Assembly: GCF_900102315.1 (NCBI RefSeq)
Contig: NZ_FNBL01000017.1
Location: forward strand, 32,164-96,163
DNA length: 64,000 bases
Direction of reading: 5' to 3'
Source: Celeribacter baekdonensis
GTDB lineage: Bacteria > Pseudomonadota > Alphaproteobacteria > Rhodobacterales > Rhodobacteraceae
A program made the translations under genes and the position numbers. Position 1 is the stretch's first letter, and each line of letters begins with the position of its first letter. The notes below the pieces were generated by a model, which worked only from the letters and a program-made list of their open reading frames with translations, was not told the DNA's origin and searched no databases. Shown piece by piece: positions 53,531 through 61,437 of this stretch.

Positions 53531-53550
53531 AAAGCTTGCTTTCCTTTCAG
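53531..53550 (-). repeat. Leader hairpin motif, copy 1
   Basis: AAAGCTTGCTTTCCTTTCAG lies 91 bp before the DUF736 start. Related copies are at 54917-54940 and 59238-59263. On the - strand it forms AAAGC/GCTTT stems. Confidence 0.55.
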
Positions 53551-53563
53551 CCCTGCCCACGGG

Positions 53564-53866
53564 TCAGAGCTGCCGTCCGAGTGGGAATGCCCCCGCGCCT
53601 CCTAGTGCTACGCCCCTCCCCTGCCCGTTTGGTCTTGATTGGCTGCCCGGATTTTCCGCGCCGTCCTCCGATCGCGCGGTGAAGAACTCCGCCTCTTTTC
53701 CGTTCAACCGGTGCCCGCTCCGGTCGGTCAGGCCGATGCAGCTACCGTTCGGCTGATAGGTGATGAGGTACTGACCGAGCCGGTCCTTGTGGACAACGTA
53801 GCCGGTATTGGCCCAATGCACGGTCTGGCCGGCATCGACGGCCGCCATGATGTCTTCGAGTGTCAT
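53564..53866 (-). CDS. Small hypothetical element protein (100 aa)
   Basis: The first 65 residues look folded: IMAAVDAGQTVHWANTGYVV and LGQYLITYQPNGSCIGLTD then RLNGKEAEFF. This domain is a frequent companion of DUF736 and ParB genes in alphaproteobacterial elements. The C-terminal 30 residues are Gly/Pro-rich and may be read-through of lost sequence. ATG 53866 has GAGGAGGATCGC upstream. Confidence 0.7.
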   Translation of the reverse strand: MTLEDIMAAVDAGQTVHWANTGYVVHKDRLGQYLITYQPNGSCIGLTDRSGHRLNGKEAEFFTARSEDGAENPGSQSRPNGQGRGVALGGAGAFPLGRQL

Positions 53867-53905
53867 GCGATCCTCCTCAAGAAGAATGGTGGGGAAACGA
53901 CGCAA

Positions 53906-53931
53906 GAAGCCCGATCTTCCGACCGGGCTTC
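53906..53931 (-). terminator. Terminator after the DUF6915-like gene
   Basis: Perfect 8-bp arms GAAGCCCG and CGGGCTTC with a 10-nt loop, followed on the - strand by TTGCG. It lies 36 bp after the stop at 53967. Confidence 0.65.
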
Positions 53932-53966
53932 CGTGCGGCATTCGTTTGGCAAACGACCGAGACCTG

Positions 53967-54428
53967 TCAGGCGCTTTGCGTGGCTTGCATCGCGCGCGCC
54001 GCCATCCAATCTTTCAGGCCAAGAACCGTTCTGCCGGCGGCGACCTCGGAGGCCCAGGCAACCCTTGGGTCGCCCCAGGGCTCATCGCCGGCATGCCGGT
54101 CGATATGGCCATTGGCCATCCATGGCTCGGGCTGGATCCGTCGCAGCCAGTCCGCCATGCTCGGGATGCGGCCTTGGCAATCTTCACGGACATGCTGCTC
54201 ACCGATCCAGCGCACGGGAATGTCCCGACCCGCGCTATTGGTCAGGGTCAGGCCGAAGACACGTTCGGCCTCAAACAGGCCTTGGGCATGGTGACGAAAG
54301 GCTCGGTGCGTGAAGAGCGCGAGGTGCTCTTTCGAGGCGTCAAACCAATTGTGCACAGCCTGATAGTCAGACGGCACCCCGCCGAATTTTCGGGCGGAGC
54401 TTTCGGCATGATGAAGCGGATGGGCCAT
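53967..54428 (-). CDS. DUF6915-like element protein
   Basis: 153 residues. AHPLHHAESSARKFGG at the start, then YQAVHNWFDASKEHLALFTH and RAFRHHAQGLFEAERVFG. The His-rich conserved helix suggests a metal-binding or hydrolase-like domain, but no activity is established. ATG 54428 begins the conserved segment and lies just inside the end of the upstream DUF6878-like gene's neighbourhood (1-bp gap), so they are coupled. Family name from memory. Confidence 0.75.
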   Translation of the reverse strand: MAHPLHHAESSARKFGGVPSDYQAVHNWFDASKEHLALFTHRAFRHHAQGLFEAERVFGLTLTNSAGRDIPVRWIGEQHVREDCQGRIPSMADWLRRIQPEPWMANGHIDRHAGDEPWGDPRVAWASEVAAGRTVLGLKDWMAARAMQATQSA

Positions 54429-54429
54429 C

Positions 54430-54816
54430 TCAAAGACCCTCGACATAGCTGTGCGAGCATTCGACTTGAGCGTCCGCGTGATCGAGGATGATGCTGTCTA
54501 GTGCTATGTCCCAGGTCAGCGTGCCGTAGCCGCCCTCATTGTTCTCGAACCCCGGGTGATGGTGATAGGCGAGCGACCAGGCGAAATCGCCAATCTCTGT
54601 GGCAAGCGGCTCCGGCAGTTGGACCTCTGCAGGCTGCACCGTCACATCCTCGACATTGCCGGAGTCGCCATAGCCTTCGTATTCGGCAGCGACCTCGCTG
54701 ATGCCAAGCGCACGTAGTTGCGCGAGCAGTTCCACTCGAGATGCCTTCAAGGTGGTTTCGCGCTCTGCACGCCACTGAGCCGCCATTGCGGCATAGTCGA
54801 TCTGGGGATTGGTCAT
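54430..54816 (-). CDS. DUF6878-like element protein
   Basis: 128 residues from ATG 54816 (AAGAGGACAG upstream). RVELLAQLRALGISEVAAEYEGY, then GDFAWSLAYHHHPGFENNEGGYG and a tail DSIILDHADAQVECSHSYVEG. The motif-dense C-terminal half looks enzymatic or metal-binding. It is transcribed ahead of the DUF6915-like gene. Confidence 0.75.
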   Translation of the reverse strand: MTNPQIDYAAMAAQWRAERETTLKASRVELLAQLRALGISEVAAEYEGYGDSGNVEDVTVQPAEVQLPEPLATEIGDFAWSLAYHHHPGFENNEGGYGTLTWDIALDSIILDHADAQVECSHSYVEGL

Positions 54817-54916
54817 GGGTCTGTCCTCTTGTCTGCAATTGGGGGGCCGGGCGTGGCATTGGCCCGCGCGCCCGGAACGCGCAGACCGGACAAATCCCGA
54901 TCTGCGACGCCCCACC

Positions 54917-54940
54917 CAAAGCCTGCTTTGGCTTTTCAGG
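54917..54940 (-). repeat. Leader hairpin motif, copy 2
   Basis: CAAAGCCTGCTTTGGCTTTT followed by CAGG overlaps the stop of the methylase-helicase gene and lies about 101 bp before the DUF6878-like start. Confidence 0.55.
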
Positions 54941-57900
54941 CGGCTTGTTCTGCCGCTCTAGCGGCTCGCTGGCCCACGATCCGGGCCAGAATGCTTCCCG
55001 TGTCGATCCCGTCCCCATGCGGCAGGAACACCCGTAGCTGGAAGGCAATGATCTCGGTGAAACACCCCATGGCCTTGAGACCTTCAATCATGCCCCGATC
55101 CGCACCGCCCAGCTCGAGACGCATCTCGCCTGCGACCCGGCGACGGGTCAGGGTGAGACCCCGGCCCAGATCGACAGGTGCGGTGGTGCCGAGGGCGGCG
55201 GTCAACATCTCCTGCGGCGTTTGCGGATTGGAGACGAGGAAGCGGGCGCGCAGCGCTGCCGCCCCTTCCTCGCTCAGCGTGCGCCCGATCATCGCCGTCG
55301 CCCCGTCAGGCGTGACCCGGTAGATGCGTTCATTGGTGGTCGGAATGTCCTTCCAGATCGGCAACAAGAGCCCGGTCAGCAGGTAGAGCTTGGTTGTGGT
55401 GGTTTTTGGCAGGGATGCAGCCTCGGCATCCCAAAGCTTTGCGAACTCGGGCCTTTCGATGTCTTCCCAGGCCGAAGACGTGAACCGCGCCTCCTCCAGG
55501 TAGCTCGACCCGTTTGGCCGCACAACCTTGCGCATCAGCGTCACGATATCCTCGTCATACATCTGCATTGGCCGCGCCGAGATGAGCGCCGCGCGACCGG
55601 AGGCGCGGTTGACCATCGGTAGCTTGTCCGGATTGCGCGATATGGCCTTTTCGGCCCCAAGGACGTGGACCGGGTCCGTCACCTTAAGTCCGATGATCCG
55701 CGTAACCGCGCCGGATGCCGGGCAGGTCCAGAGATCCTCCGTGGAGACCTGTTCGATCTTTTCGCCACGCAGGGTTTCCACGCCGAGATCGAGCGTGCCC
55801 GCCGCGCGCGCCCGTTCAGTCTGATCGGCAATCCGGCGCATGAACTCGGCAAAGAGCGCGTTCTGCATGTGGATGGGAAGGGCAAGCACCCGGTTGAGAA
55901 ACCGCTGGATCGGGGGAAGCTCCTCAAGGAGCACCCCGTCCTTGTCGATCAGCCGCAGGGCCGTCCAGTCGGTGAAGCTCTCGTAGCTCATCGCCTCAGC
56001 GCGCCCGGCGGCAAGATCGGCGAAATACCCACGTAGTGCGGCCCGCGCGATCGGGCTTTCGAGATTGTCCTCCTCGCGGAACATGCCTTGCGAGCCGGTC
56101 TCGCGCTGACCCTTGGTCAAGGCCCCTAGCTGGTCGAGGCGCTTGGCTATAGTCGAGGTGAAACGCTTTTCGCCATGCACATCCGAGGTGCAGACCCGGA
56201 AGAAAGGCGCGCTGACCTGGGCAGAGCGATGCGTGCGGCCCAGCCCCTGGATGGCCGCATCGGCGCGCCAGCCGGGCTCCAGAAGATAGTGCCGCCGCCG
56301 TCTCTGGTTCTTCGCCGTTTGGGCTGCGTGATAGGACCGGCCCGTGCCGCCTGCATCGGAGAAGATCAGGATATCCTTTTCGCCGTCCATGAAGGCTTGG
56401 GTCTCGGATGAATTGCTACTGGCGGCGCGCTTCTCGATGAAGAGGTGGCCATCGTCCGCCTTCAGAGGTCGAATCGACCTTCCGGTCACTTCGGCCACGG
56501 CCTCGTCGCCAAAAGCCCAGAGGATCTGATCGAGCGCCGAGGGGATCGGCGCCAGCGTCATCAACTCCATCATGGCCGCATCGCGCAGGGCGAGCGCCTC
56601 GCGCGAGACAACGAGCGCCCCGGTCTCATCCCGCAAGGGTTCCGCCACCATATTGCCGTCGATCTCGACCAGCTTTTGCGCATGGATCGGGAAGGCCTGT
56701 TCGAGGTAGCCCAGAACATAGTCGCGCGGCGTCAAGGCACCCTCGACGAGTTCATCCTCCGGGTCCATCGCCTCAAGCCGACGCTTCAGCAGGCTCTCGC
56801 CTGTCGAGACAACCTGGATGACGCAAGCATTGCCTGCCGCCAGGTCGTCCTTGATCGCACGGATGATGGTCGGGGCTTTCATGCCCATCAGGAGATGGTT
56901 GAAGAAGCGCTGCTTCGTGCTCTCGAAGCGGGACTTGGCCGAGGCGCGAGCAGCCGAGGCATTAGTCTCGCCCGAGGCGTCGTTGACGCCGGTCGCAGTC
57001 AGCGCCGCTTCGAGATTGTGGTGGATCGTCCGAAACGCACCCGCATAGGCGTCGTAGATCTCGATCTGGGCCGGGGTGAGCGCGTGTTCGAGTACGTCAT
57101 ATTCCACGCCGTCGAAGCTGAGGGCACGCGCCGTGTAGAGCCCGAGCGTCTTGAGATCGCGGGCAACCACCTCCATGGCAGCCACGCCGCCGGCTTCCAT
57201 CGCAGAAACGAAACCCTCGCGGCTCGGGAAGGGGTATTCGGGGCCTTGTCCCCAGAGACCGAGACGCGCGGCATAGGCCAGGTTGTGCACGCTCGTGGCG
57301 CCCGTGGCCGAGATATAGAAGACGCGAGCGCGGGGTGCTGCCAGTTGCAGCCGCAGGCCAGCAAGGCCCTGCTGAGAGGGTTTGACCCCCCTGCCCTGCT
57401 CAGACCCTGCCGCGTTCTGCATGGCATGGGCCTCATCAAAAGCGAGGACGCCTTCGAAGTCTTCACCCATCCAGTCGAGAACCTGGCTCAGTCGCGTGGT
57501 ACCGCATTTGCCCGCAGACCGCAGCGTGGCGTAGGTGACGAAGAGGATTCCGTCGCCCATCGGGACGGGCTGATCCGGTTTCCATTTGGAAAGTGGCTGA
57601 ATGTCGGCAGGCGAGCCGCCGAGATCGGTCCAGTCGCGGATCGCGTCCTCGATAAGCGTGGCGGATTTGGAGACCCAGATCGCCTTCCTGCGCCCGGAAA
57701 GCCAGTTCACGAGAATGAGCCCCGCGCATTCGCGGCCCTTGCCGCAACCGGTGCCGTCGCCGAGGAAATAGCCAAGGCGATAGGCACGTGCATCCGAGTC
57801 ATCATCGGCGCGCGTCAGCTTGGTCTGGTCGTCATCGATGGTAAACCGACCGGGCAGATCACGCCCATGGGCATCATGCGCCATGATGATGGTTTCCAGC

Positions 57901-59198
57901 TGCGCCTCGGAGAGATCTCCCTCCTCGACCAACCGTGCGGGCAGGCGCAGGTCATCACGGCCCGTATTTGAGGGCATCGGCGGGGCAACCGAGGCCATGG
58001 CGATGCTTTCAACGAGCGGCGTGGGATGTTCCTGCGCACCCGCGATCTCGATCCGCTGTGGGCGGTAGCGCGCATAGATATCCGAGATGGGCGTGTTGTC
58101 GCGCGGAGTCTCAAGGCTCTTGAAAGTGAGCCGGCGGACGGCATTGGCCCGGGGTTTGGAGGCGGCAACAGGCGCAGCGCGGCGGTTGCGCGGGGCAGAT
58201 GATGGAACGGTCGGCTGAGCATGAGGGATCGCCGCAGCCTGTTGTACGTGGCGCATCTCGGGCCGGGTTGCGGCCACGGCGTCGACATATGCCAAGGCTT
58301 CATCCAGATCCCGCACAGGAACGCGGATCATTTCGCCGTCCTCCTGCACCTTGTCGAAGACCATCAGCTGGGTTTCGACAGAGGTGCCGAGCTTGCGGTA
58401 GACCTGCCCCGGCATCGTGAGTGCCAAGCGCGGCGTCAGGAGACCGCAGGCGCGTGACCAATGCGCGGCATCGCGTTCGGGCGTGAATCCCGGCGGCATG
58501 ATCGCCACCAGCCGCCCGCCGGGTGCCAGACGCTTTGCAGCCGCGATAAGATGTTTGGCGGCGATGTGCTTGTCTCGTGAGCGATCGACCGAGGAGGCGA
58601 AGGGCGGATTCATCACCACGACGTCGGGCAGAACGGGCGTCTGCAGCAGATCATCGATATGCTCGCCGTCATGGCCTGTGACCTCGCCGCCGAAAACCGC
58701 GCGCAGGAGGCGCTGGCGAAAGGGGTCGATTTCATTGAGCAAAAGCGTGGCACCGGCCCGGGCGGCGAAAGCAGCCAGGGCACCGGTGCCAGCCGAGGGC
58801 TCCAGCACGGTCTCGCCCTTGCGGATCGCCGCGGCCCGGAAGACAAGCGCCGCGAAAGTCAGCGGCGTGGAAAACTGCTGCAGCCGGATCTGCTGCTCTG
58901 ACCGGCGCGTTTCCGTCAGCAGCCGCGAGGCAAGCAGCCTTGCAGCGGCGATGTCACCTGAAGCACCTTCCCCACGCAGCAGCACCTGAACAGCCGCGGC
59001 CTGCATCAGGTCATAGGCCATGCGCCAGTCCCAGGCACCGCCGGCATCGCTGCCATGGAACGTCTCGCGCATGATACGCGCGAGCGCTGAACTGCGCAGG
59101 GGCTGGTTGTCGACCTCCGCGCCGATCTGCTCGAGGGCAGAGGTGAGGTTAGCGTCGGATTCAACAGGATTGGGGAGCGTTGAGAAAGGCTTGGACAT
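54936..59198 (-). CDS. Fused DNA methylase / Strawberry-notch-like SF2 helicase
   Basis: 1420 residues. The N-terminal Rossmann methylase has EPSAGTGALAAFAARAGA and the catalytic NPPF (residues about 135-215). The middle holds an SF2 helicase with LGDGTGCGKGRECAGL (motif I-like) and LAFDEAHAMQNA (DEAH). Then a Strawberry-notch C-terminal region with SDAGGTGRSYHAAQT and GLGRTHRSAQ. Such fusions are hallmark genes of alphaproteobacterial conjugative plasmids and may protect incoming DNA. ATG 59198 has AAGGAA upstream. Confidence 0.9.
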   Translation of the reverse strand: MSKPFSTLPNPVESDANLTSALEQIGAEVDNQPLRSSALARIMRETFHGSDAGGAWDWRMAYDLMQAAAVQVLLRGEGASGDIAAARLLASRLLTETRRSEQQIRLQQFSTPLTFAALVFRAAAIRKGETVLEPSAGTGALAAFAARAGATLLLNEIDPFRQRLLRAVFGGEVTGHDGEHIDDLLQTPVLPDVVVMNPPFASSVDRSRDKHIAAKHLIAAAKRLAPGGRLVAIMPPGFTPERDAAHWSRACGLLTPRLALTMPGQVYRKLGTSVETQLMVFDKVQEDGEMIRVPVRDLDEALAYVDAVAATRPEMRHVQQAAAIPHAQPTVPSSAPRNRRAAPVAASKPRANAVRRLTFKSLETPRDNTPISDIYARYRPQRIEIAGAQEHPTPLVESIAMASVAPPMPSNTGRDDLRLPARLVEEGDLSEAQLETIIMAHDAHGRDLPGRFTIDDDQTKLTRADDDSDARAYRLGYFLGDGTGCGKGRECAGLILVNWLSGRRKAIWVSKSATLIEDAIRDWTDLGGSPADIQPLSKWKPDQPVPMGDGILFVTYATLRSAGKCGTTRLSQVLDWMGEDFEGVLAFDEAHAMQNAAGSEQGRGVKPSQQGLAGLRLQLAAPRARVFYISATGATSVHNLAYAARLGLWGQGPEYPFPSREGFVSAMEAGGVAAMEVVARDLKTLGLYTARALSFDGVEYDVLEHALTPAQIEIYDAYAGAFRTIHHNLEAALTATGVNDASGETNASAARASAKSRFESTKQRFFNHLLMGMKAPTIIRAIKDDLAAGNACVIQVVSTGESLLKRRLEAMDPEDELVEGALTPRDYVLGYLEQAFPIHAQKLVEIDGNMVAEPLRDETGALVVSREALALRDAAMMELMTLAPIPSALDQILWAFGDEAVAEVTGRSIRPLKADDGHLFIEKRAASSNSSETQAFMDGEKDILIFSDAGGTGRSYHAAQTAKNQRRRRHYLLEPGWRADAAIQGLGRTHRSAQVSAPFFRVCTSDVHGEKRFTSTIAKRLDQLGALTKGQRETGSQGMFREEDNLESPIARAALRGYFADLAAGRAEAMSYESFTDWTALRLIDKDGVLLEELPPIQRFLNRVLALPIHMQNALFAEFMRRIADQTERARAAGTLDLGVETLRGEKIEQVSTEDLWTCPASGAVTRIIGLKVTDPVHVLGAEKAISRNPDKLPMVNRASGRAALISARPMQMYDEDIVTLMRKVVRPNGSSYLEEARFTSSAWEDIERPEFAKLWDAEAASLPKTTTTKLYLLTGLLLPIWKDIPTTNERIYRVTPDGATAMIGRTLSEEGAAALRARFLVSNPQTPQEMLTAALGTTAPVDLGRGLTLTRRRVAGEMRLELGGADRGMIEGLKAMGCFTEIIAFQLRVFLPHGDGIDTGSILARIVGQRAARAAEQAA

Positions 59199-59237
59199 GG
59201 GAAATTCCTTTGGATCAGGGTCTGAGTTCCAAAGGAC

Positions 59238-59263
59238 AAAAAGCCCGCTTTCGCTTTTCAGGG
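59238..59263 (-). repeat. Leader hairpin motif, copy 3
   Basis: AAAAAGCCCGCTTTCGCTTT followed by TCAGGG lies 40 bp before the methylase-helicase start. It differs from copy 2 by a few bases. Confidence 0.55.
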
Positions 59264-59344
59264 TGATGAGCTCAGACCAAGAGGCATCCAATCGCCGACC
59301 GGCCAATCAAACGGTTTTTCGGAGTTAGATTAGAAAACTGAAAA

Positions 59345-59370
59345 ACCCGCCGCAATGCGACGGGCTTTTG
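59345..59370. terminator. Hairpin in divergent region before the Abi gene
   Basis: ACCCG-loop-CGGGCT with flanking A and T runs (one mismatch) at about 59345-59370. In the + direction it is followed by TTTTGCTTTCTTTG. It lies between divergent genes, so it may insulate the Abi gene. Confidence 0.45.
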
Positions 59371-59453
59371 CTTTCTTTGTGCAATGAGGGGAGGCATAGT
59401 GCCCGCAGTCTCAAAGCTCACGCCCTATATGGCACCGAAAGTCTTTACTGTCA

Positions 59454-60119
59454 ATGTATCCACCGTTCACGGCTGATGAAGAACACCACCTTCCGAACGT
59501 CCTATCCGCACCTAGGTTTGCGACCTATCTGCGCGAAACCGGCAATGATAGGACGCGAGCTCTCCACCTATACCACTGGAATCTTCAAGTATCAGCCGCG
59601 TTCATGGTTCCACTCCATGTTTTGGAAGTTGCGCTGCGAAACGCGATCGTGGAAGCAATCGAAGCTGTCCATGGAGGAACATGGCCTTGGACACAAGGCT
59701 TCATCCGTTCGTTACCGAACCCGCGCGGTCCGGCATACAGCCCCAAACGAGACCTCGAAGGTTGCGCAGCACAGCAACCCACTGCCGGAAAGGTCGTCGC
59801 CGAACTGAAGTTCGTGTTTTGGGAGAAGATGCTGACAAACAGGCACCAAGGCAGACTGTGGGACGATCATTTCTACGCAGTGTTTCCGGACGCGCCTCGT
59901 GGTGTCGCTGCCAGCCAGCGCCGATCTGAATTAAGGTCTGACATTGAAGCCGTGAGGAGGCTCCGCAACAGAATCGCACACCATGAGCCTGTTTTTCCGC
60001 GCGCCCTTCAGGATGATTTTGATCGGATCATCCGCTGCATAAGATGGCGCAACGAAACGACCAGCAACTGGGTGCTGGAAATCGAGACGGTGCGCGCACT
60101 ACTCGCTGTGCGCCCCTAA
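59454..60119 (+). CDS. Abi_2 (AbiD/F-like) HEPN-containing abortive-infection protein
   Basis: 221 residues. FATYLRETGNDRTRALHLY and HVLEVALRNAI open the domain, and LRNRIAHHEPVF supplies the HEPN R-x4-H ribonuclease motif typical of the family. It is the only + strand gene in this stretch and lies between - strand backbone genes, so it is an inserted cargo defence gene. It would cleave RNA on phage infection. It converges on the DUF6927-like gene with a 4-bp overlap of stops. Confidence 0.82.
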   Translation: MYPPFTADEEHHLPNVLSAPRFATYLRETGNDRTRALHLYHWNLQVSAAFMVPLHVLEVALRNAIVEAIEAVHGGTWPWTQGFIRSLPNPRGPAYSPKRDLEGCAAQQPTAGKVVAELKFVFWEKMLTNRHQGRLWDDHFYAVFPDAPRGVAASQRRSELRSDIEAVRRLRNRIAHHEPVFPRALQDDFDRIIRCIRWRNETTSNWVLEIETVRALLAVRP

Positions 60120-60772
60120 GCGTCCCGCCCCGCCAGGAACTCCGCCAGCACTGGGCTGGCATCGCCTTTTGCGGAGCTGAGCAGCTCCGAGCCCGCAAGC
60201 GAGGCCTTCGACAGGCGCACGAGCCCACCGGTTTCCTCGATGCGGTAGCAGCGGCGTTTTTGCCGCCCCCGCTTGTAGTACGTCGCGGTGACAATCTGGC
60301 AGGTGCTGCCATCGGTGAGCGTCACAGGGGCCGCGAGCCTGATCTTGTCGCCTTCCTCGTAGTCCGGGATCGACGCCCAATCCCGGCAGCGCTGACGCCA
60401 GTCCTGGGCGTAGCTGCCTTCGTCTTTCAGGTCGGAGAGGCGCTCGATCAACCCAAGGGGGGCACGCGACTCGTTCGGGCCAGCGCTTTCCTCCATATCC
60501 TTGTAGCCCCAGCAGCCGTCATCGTATCGGGTGAGGAAGACAGCCCCGAACGTGATCGAGCCATCCGCATCGGTCAAATAGGTCGTGTCCTCGACCGGCG
60601 AGCCATCGATACTTGTGACCTTTGCCGCCGCGTACCAAGTCGAACCCACCTTGCAGGCTTTGACCAGTTCCGTCTTGCGCCTGTCGCCCTCGAAGGTGCA
60701 CAGCCGAGCAATCTCCGCTTTCTCATCCGCGTAGGTCTGGACGCGGCCGTCGGTGTAGAAGAGCCATCCCAT
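60116..60772 (-). CDS. DUF6927-like element protein
   Basis: 218 residues. GWLFYTDGRVQTYADEKAEI and STWYAAAKVTSIDGSPVEDT, then TYLTDADGSITFGAVFLTRY and DGCWGYKDMEESAGPNES. Such proteins accompany DUF3085-like and ParB-like genes in element backbones. No catalytic motif I can name. The start overlaps the DUF3085-like stop by 1 bp. Confidence 0.75.
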   Translation of the reverse strand: MGWLFYTDGRVQTYADEKAEIARLCTFEGDRRKTELVKACKVGSTWYAAAKVTSIDGSPVEDTTYLTDADGSITFGAVFLTRYDDGCWGYKDMEESAGPNESRAPLGLIERLSDLKDEGSYAQDWRQRCRDWASIPDYEEGDKIRLAAPVTLTDGSTCQIVTATYYKRGRQKRRCYRIEETGGLVRLSKASLAGSELLSSAKGDASPVLAEFLAGRDA

Positions 60773-61365
60773 TACGCCACCCTCCGGTCATCGAGTTCCA
60801 TCAGCGCATCGAGCGGCACGCGGTAGGGCTGCATGGCGTCGAAATCCTCGCAATTGCCGCAGTTCTGCACGATCGCGAAGGTGTCGCAGGCATCCTTGAG
60901 AATGACCCGGAAGGTGCCGCCGAGGCCCGAGGGCACTTCGTAGGTCCCGCCGATGAGATAATCCGAGGCCCGGCGCACGAAGACACGGATGCAGTGGCCA
61001 TCGGTGGCGAGCCGGATCGCCCCCCGCCCCCGGTCGATGAGCACCTGCACGTCATCCAGGATGTCGGTGTAGAACTGGCCGGTCAGATCGCGAAACGCCA
61101 TGCGGCGCTGCGCCATCCAGTCGGTGTCCCGAAACGGGTTCATGCCGTCGGCAAAGGCGAAGGAGGGATCGGCCTGTTCGGTGGTGACAATACGGGTGGT
61201 CGTTCCGTCGATACCGTTCGAGCGCAGATGCACACCATTGCCGACGATGAGGATCAGAGCGGGCCTGTCCACGGGTCCGTTCCAGTTGGGCAGGAAGGTC
61301 TGGCAGGCGCGCGCATGGGCGATCTGCGCCGCCACAGCGGACGCAGAGAACTTGAGAATAGCCAT
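60772..61365 (-). CDS. DUF3085-like element protein
   Basis: 197 residues. ALILIVGNGVHLRSNGIDG is the clearest DUF3085-like segment, followed by FAFADGMNPFRDTDWMAQRR and a Cys pair in VQNCGNCEDFD. Cytosolic, function unknown. It lies downstream of parB on the same strand, with a strong hairpin between. Confidence 0.7.
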   Translation of the reverse strand: MAILKFSASAVAAQIAHARACQTFLPNWNGPVDRPALILIVGNGVHLRSNGIDGTTTRIVTTEQADPSFAFADGMNPFRDTDWMAQRRMAFRDLTGQFYTDILDDVQVLIDRGRGAIRLATDGHCIRVFVRRASDYLIGGTYEVPSGLGGTFRVILKDACDTFAIVQNCGNCEDFDAMQPYRVPLDALMELDDRRVA

Positions 61366-61397
61366 GGGGATGTCTTTCGGTTGGGTGTGGGAGCGTC

Positions 61398-61427
61398 GAC
61401 CCGCGCAGGGAATGCCTCGCGCGGGTC
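61398..61427 (-). terminator. Hairpin between parB and the DUF3085-like gene
   Basis: Perfect 9-bp arms GACCCGCGC and GCGCGGGTC with a 12-nt loop, 11 bp after the parB stop. No T-run, so partial termination or mRNA processing is likelier. Confidence 0.6.
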
Positions 61428-61437
61428 GCGTGAGGAC

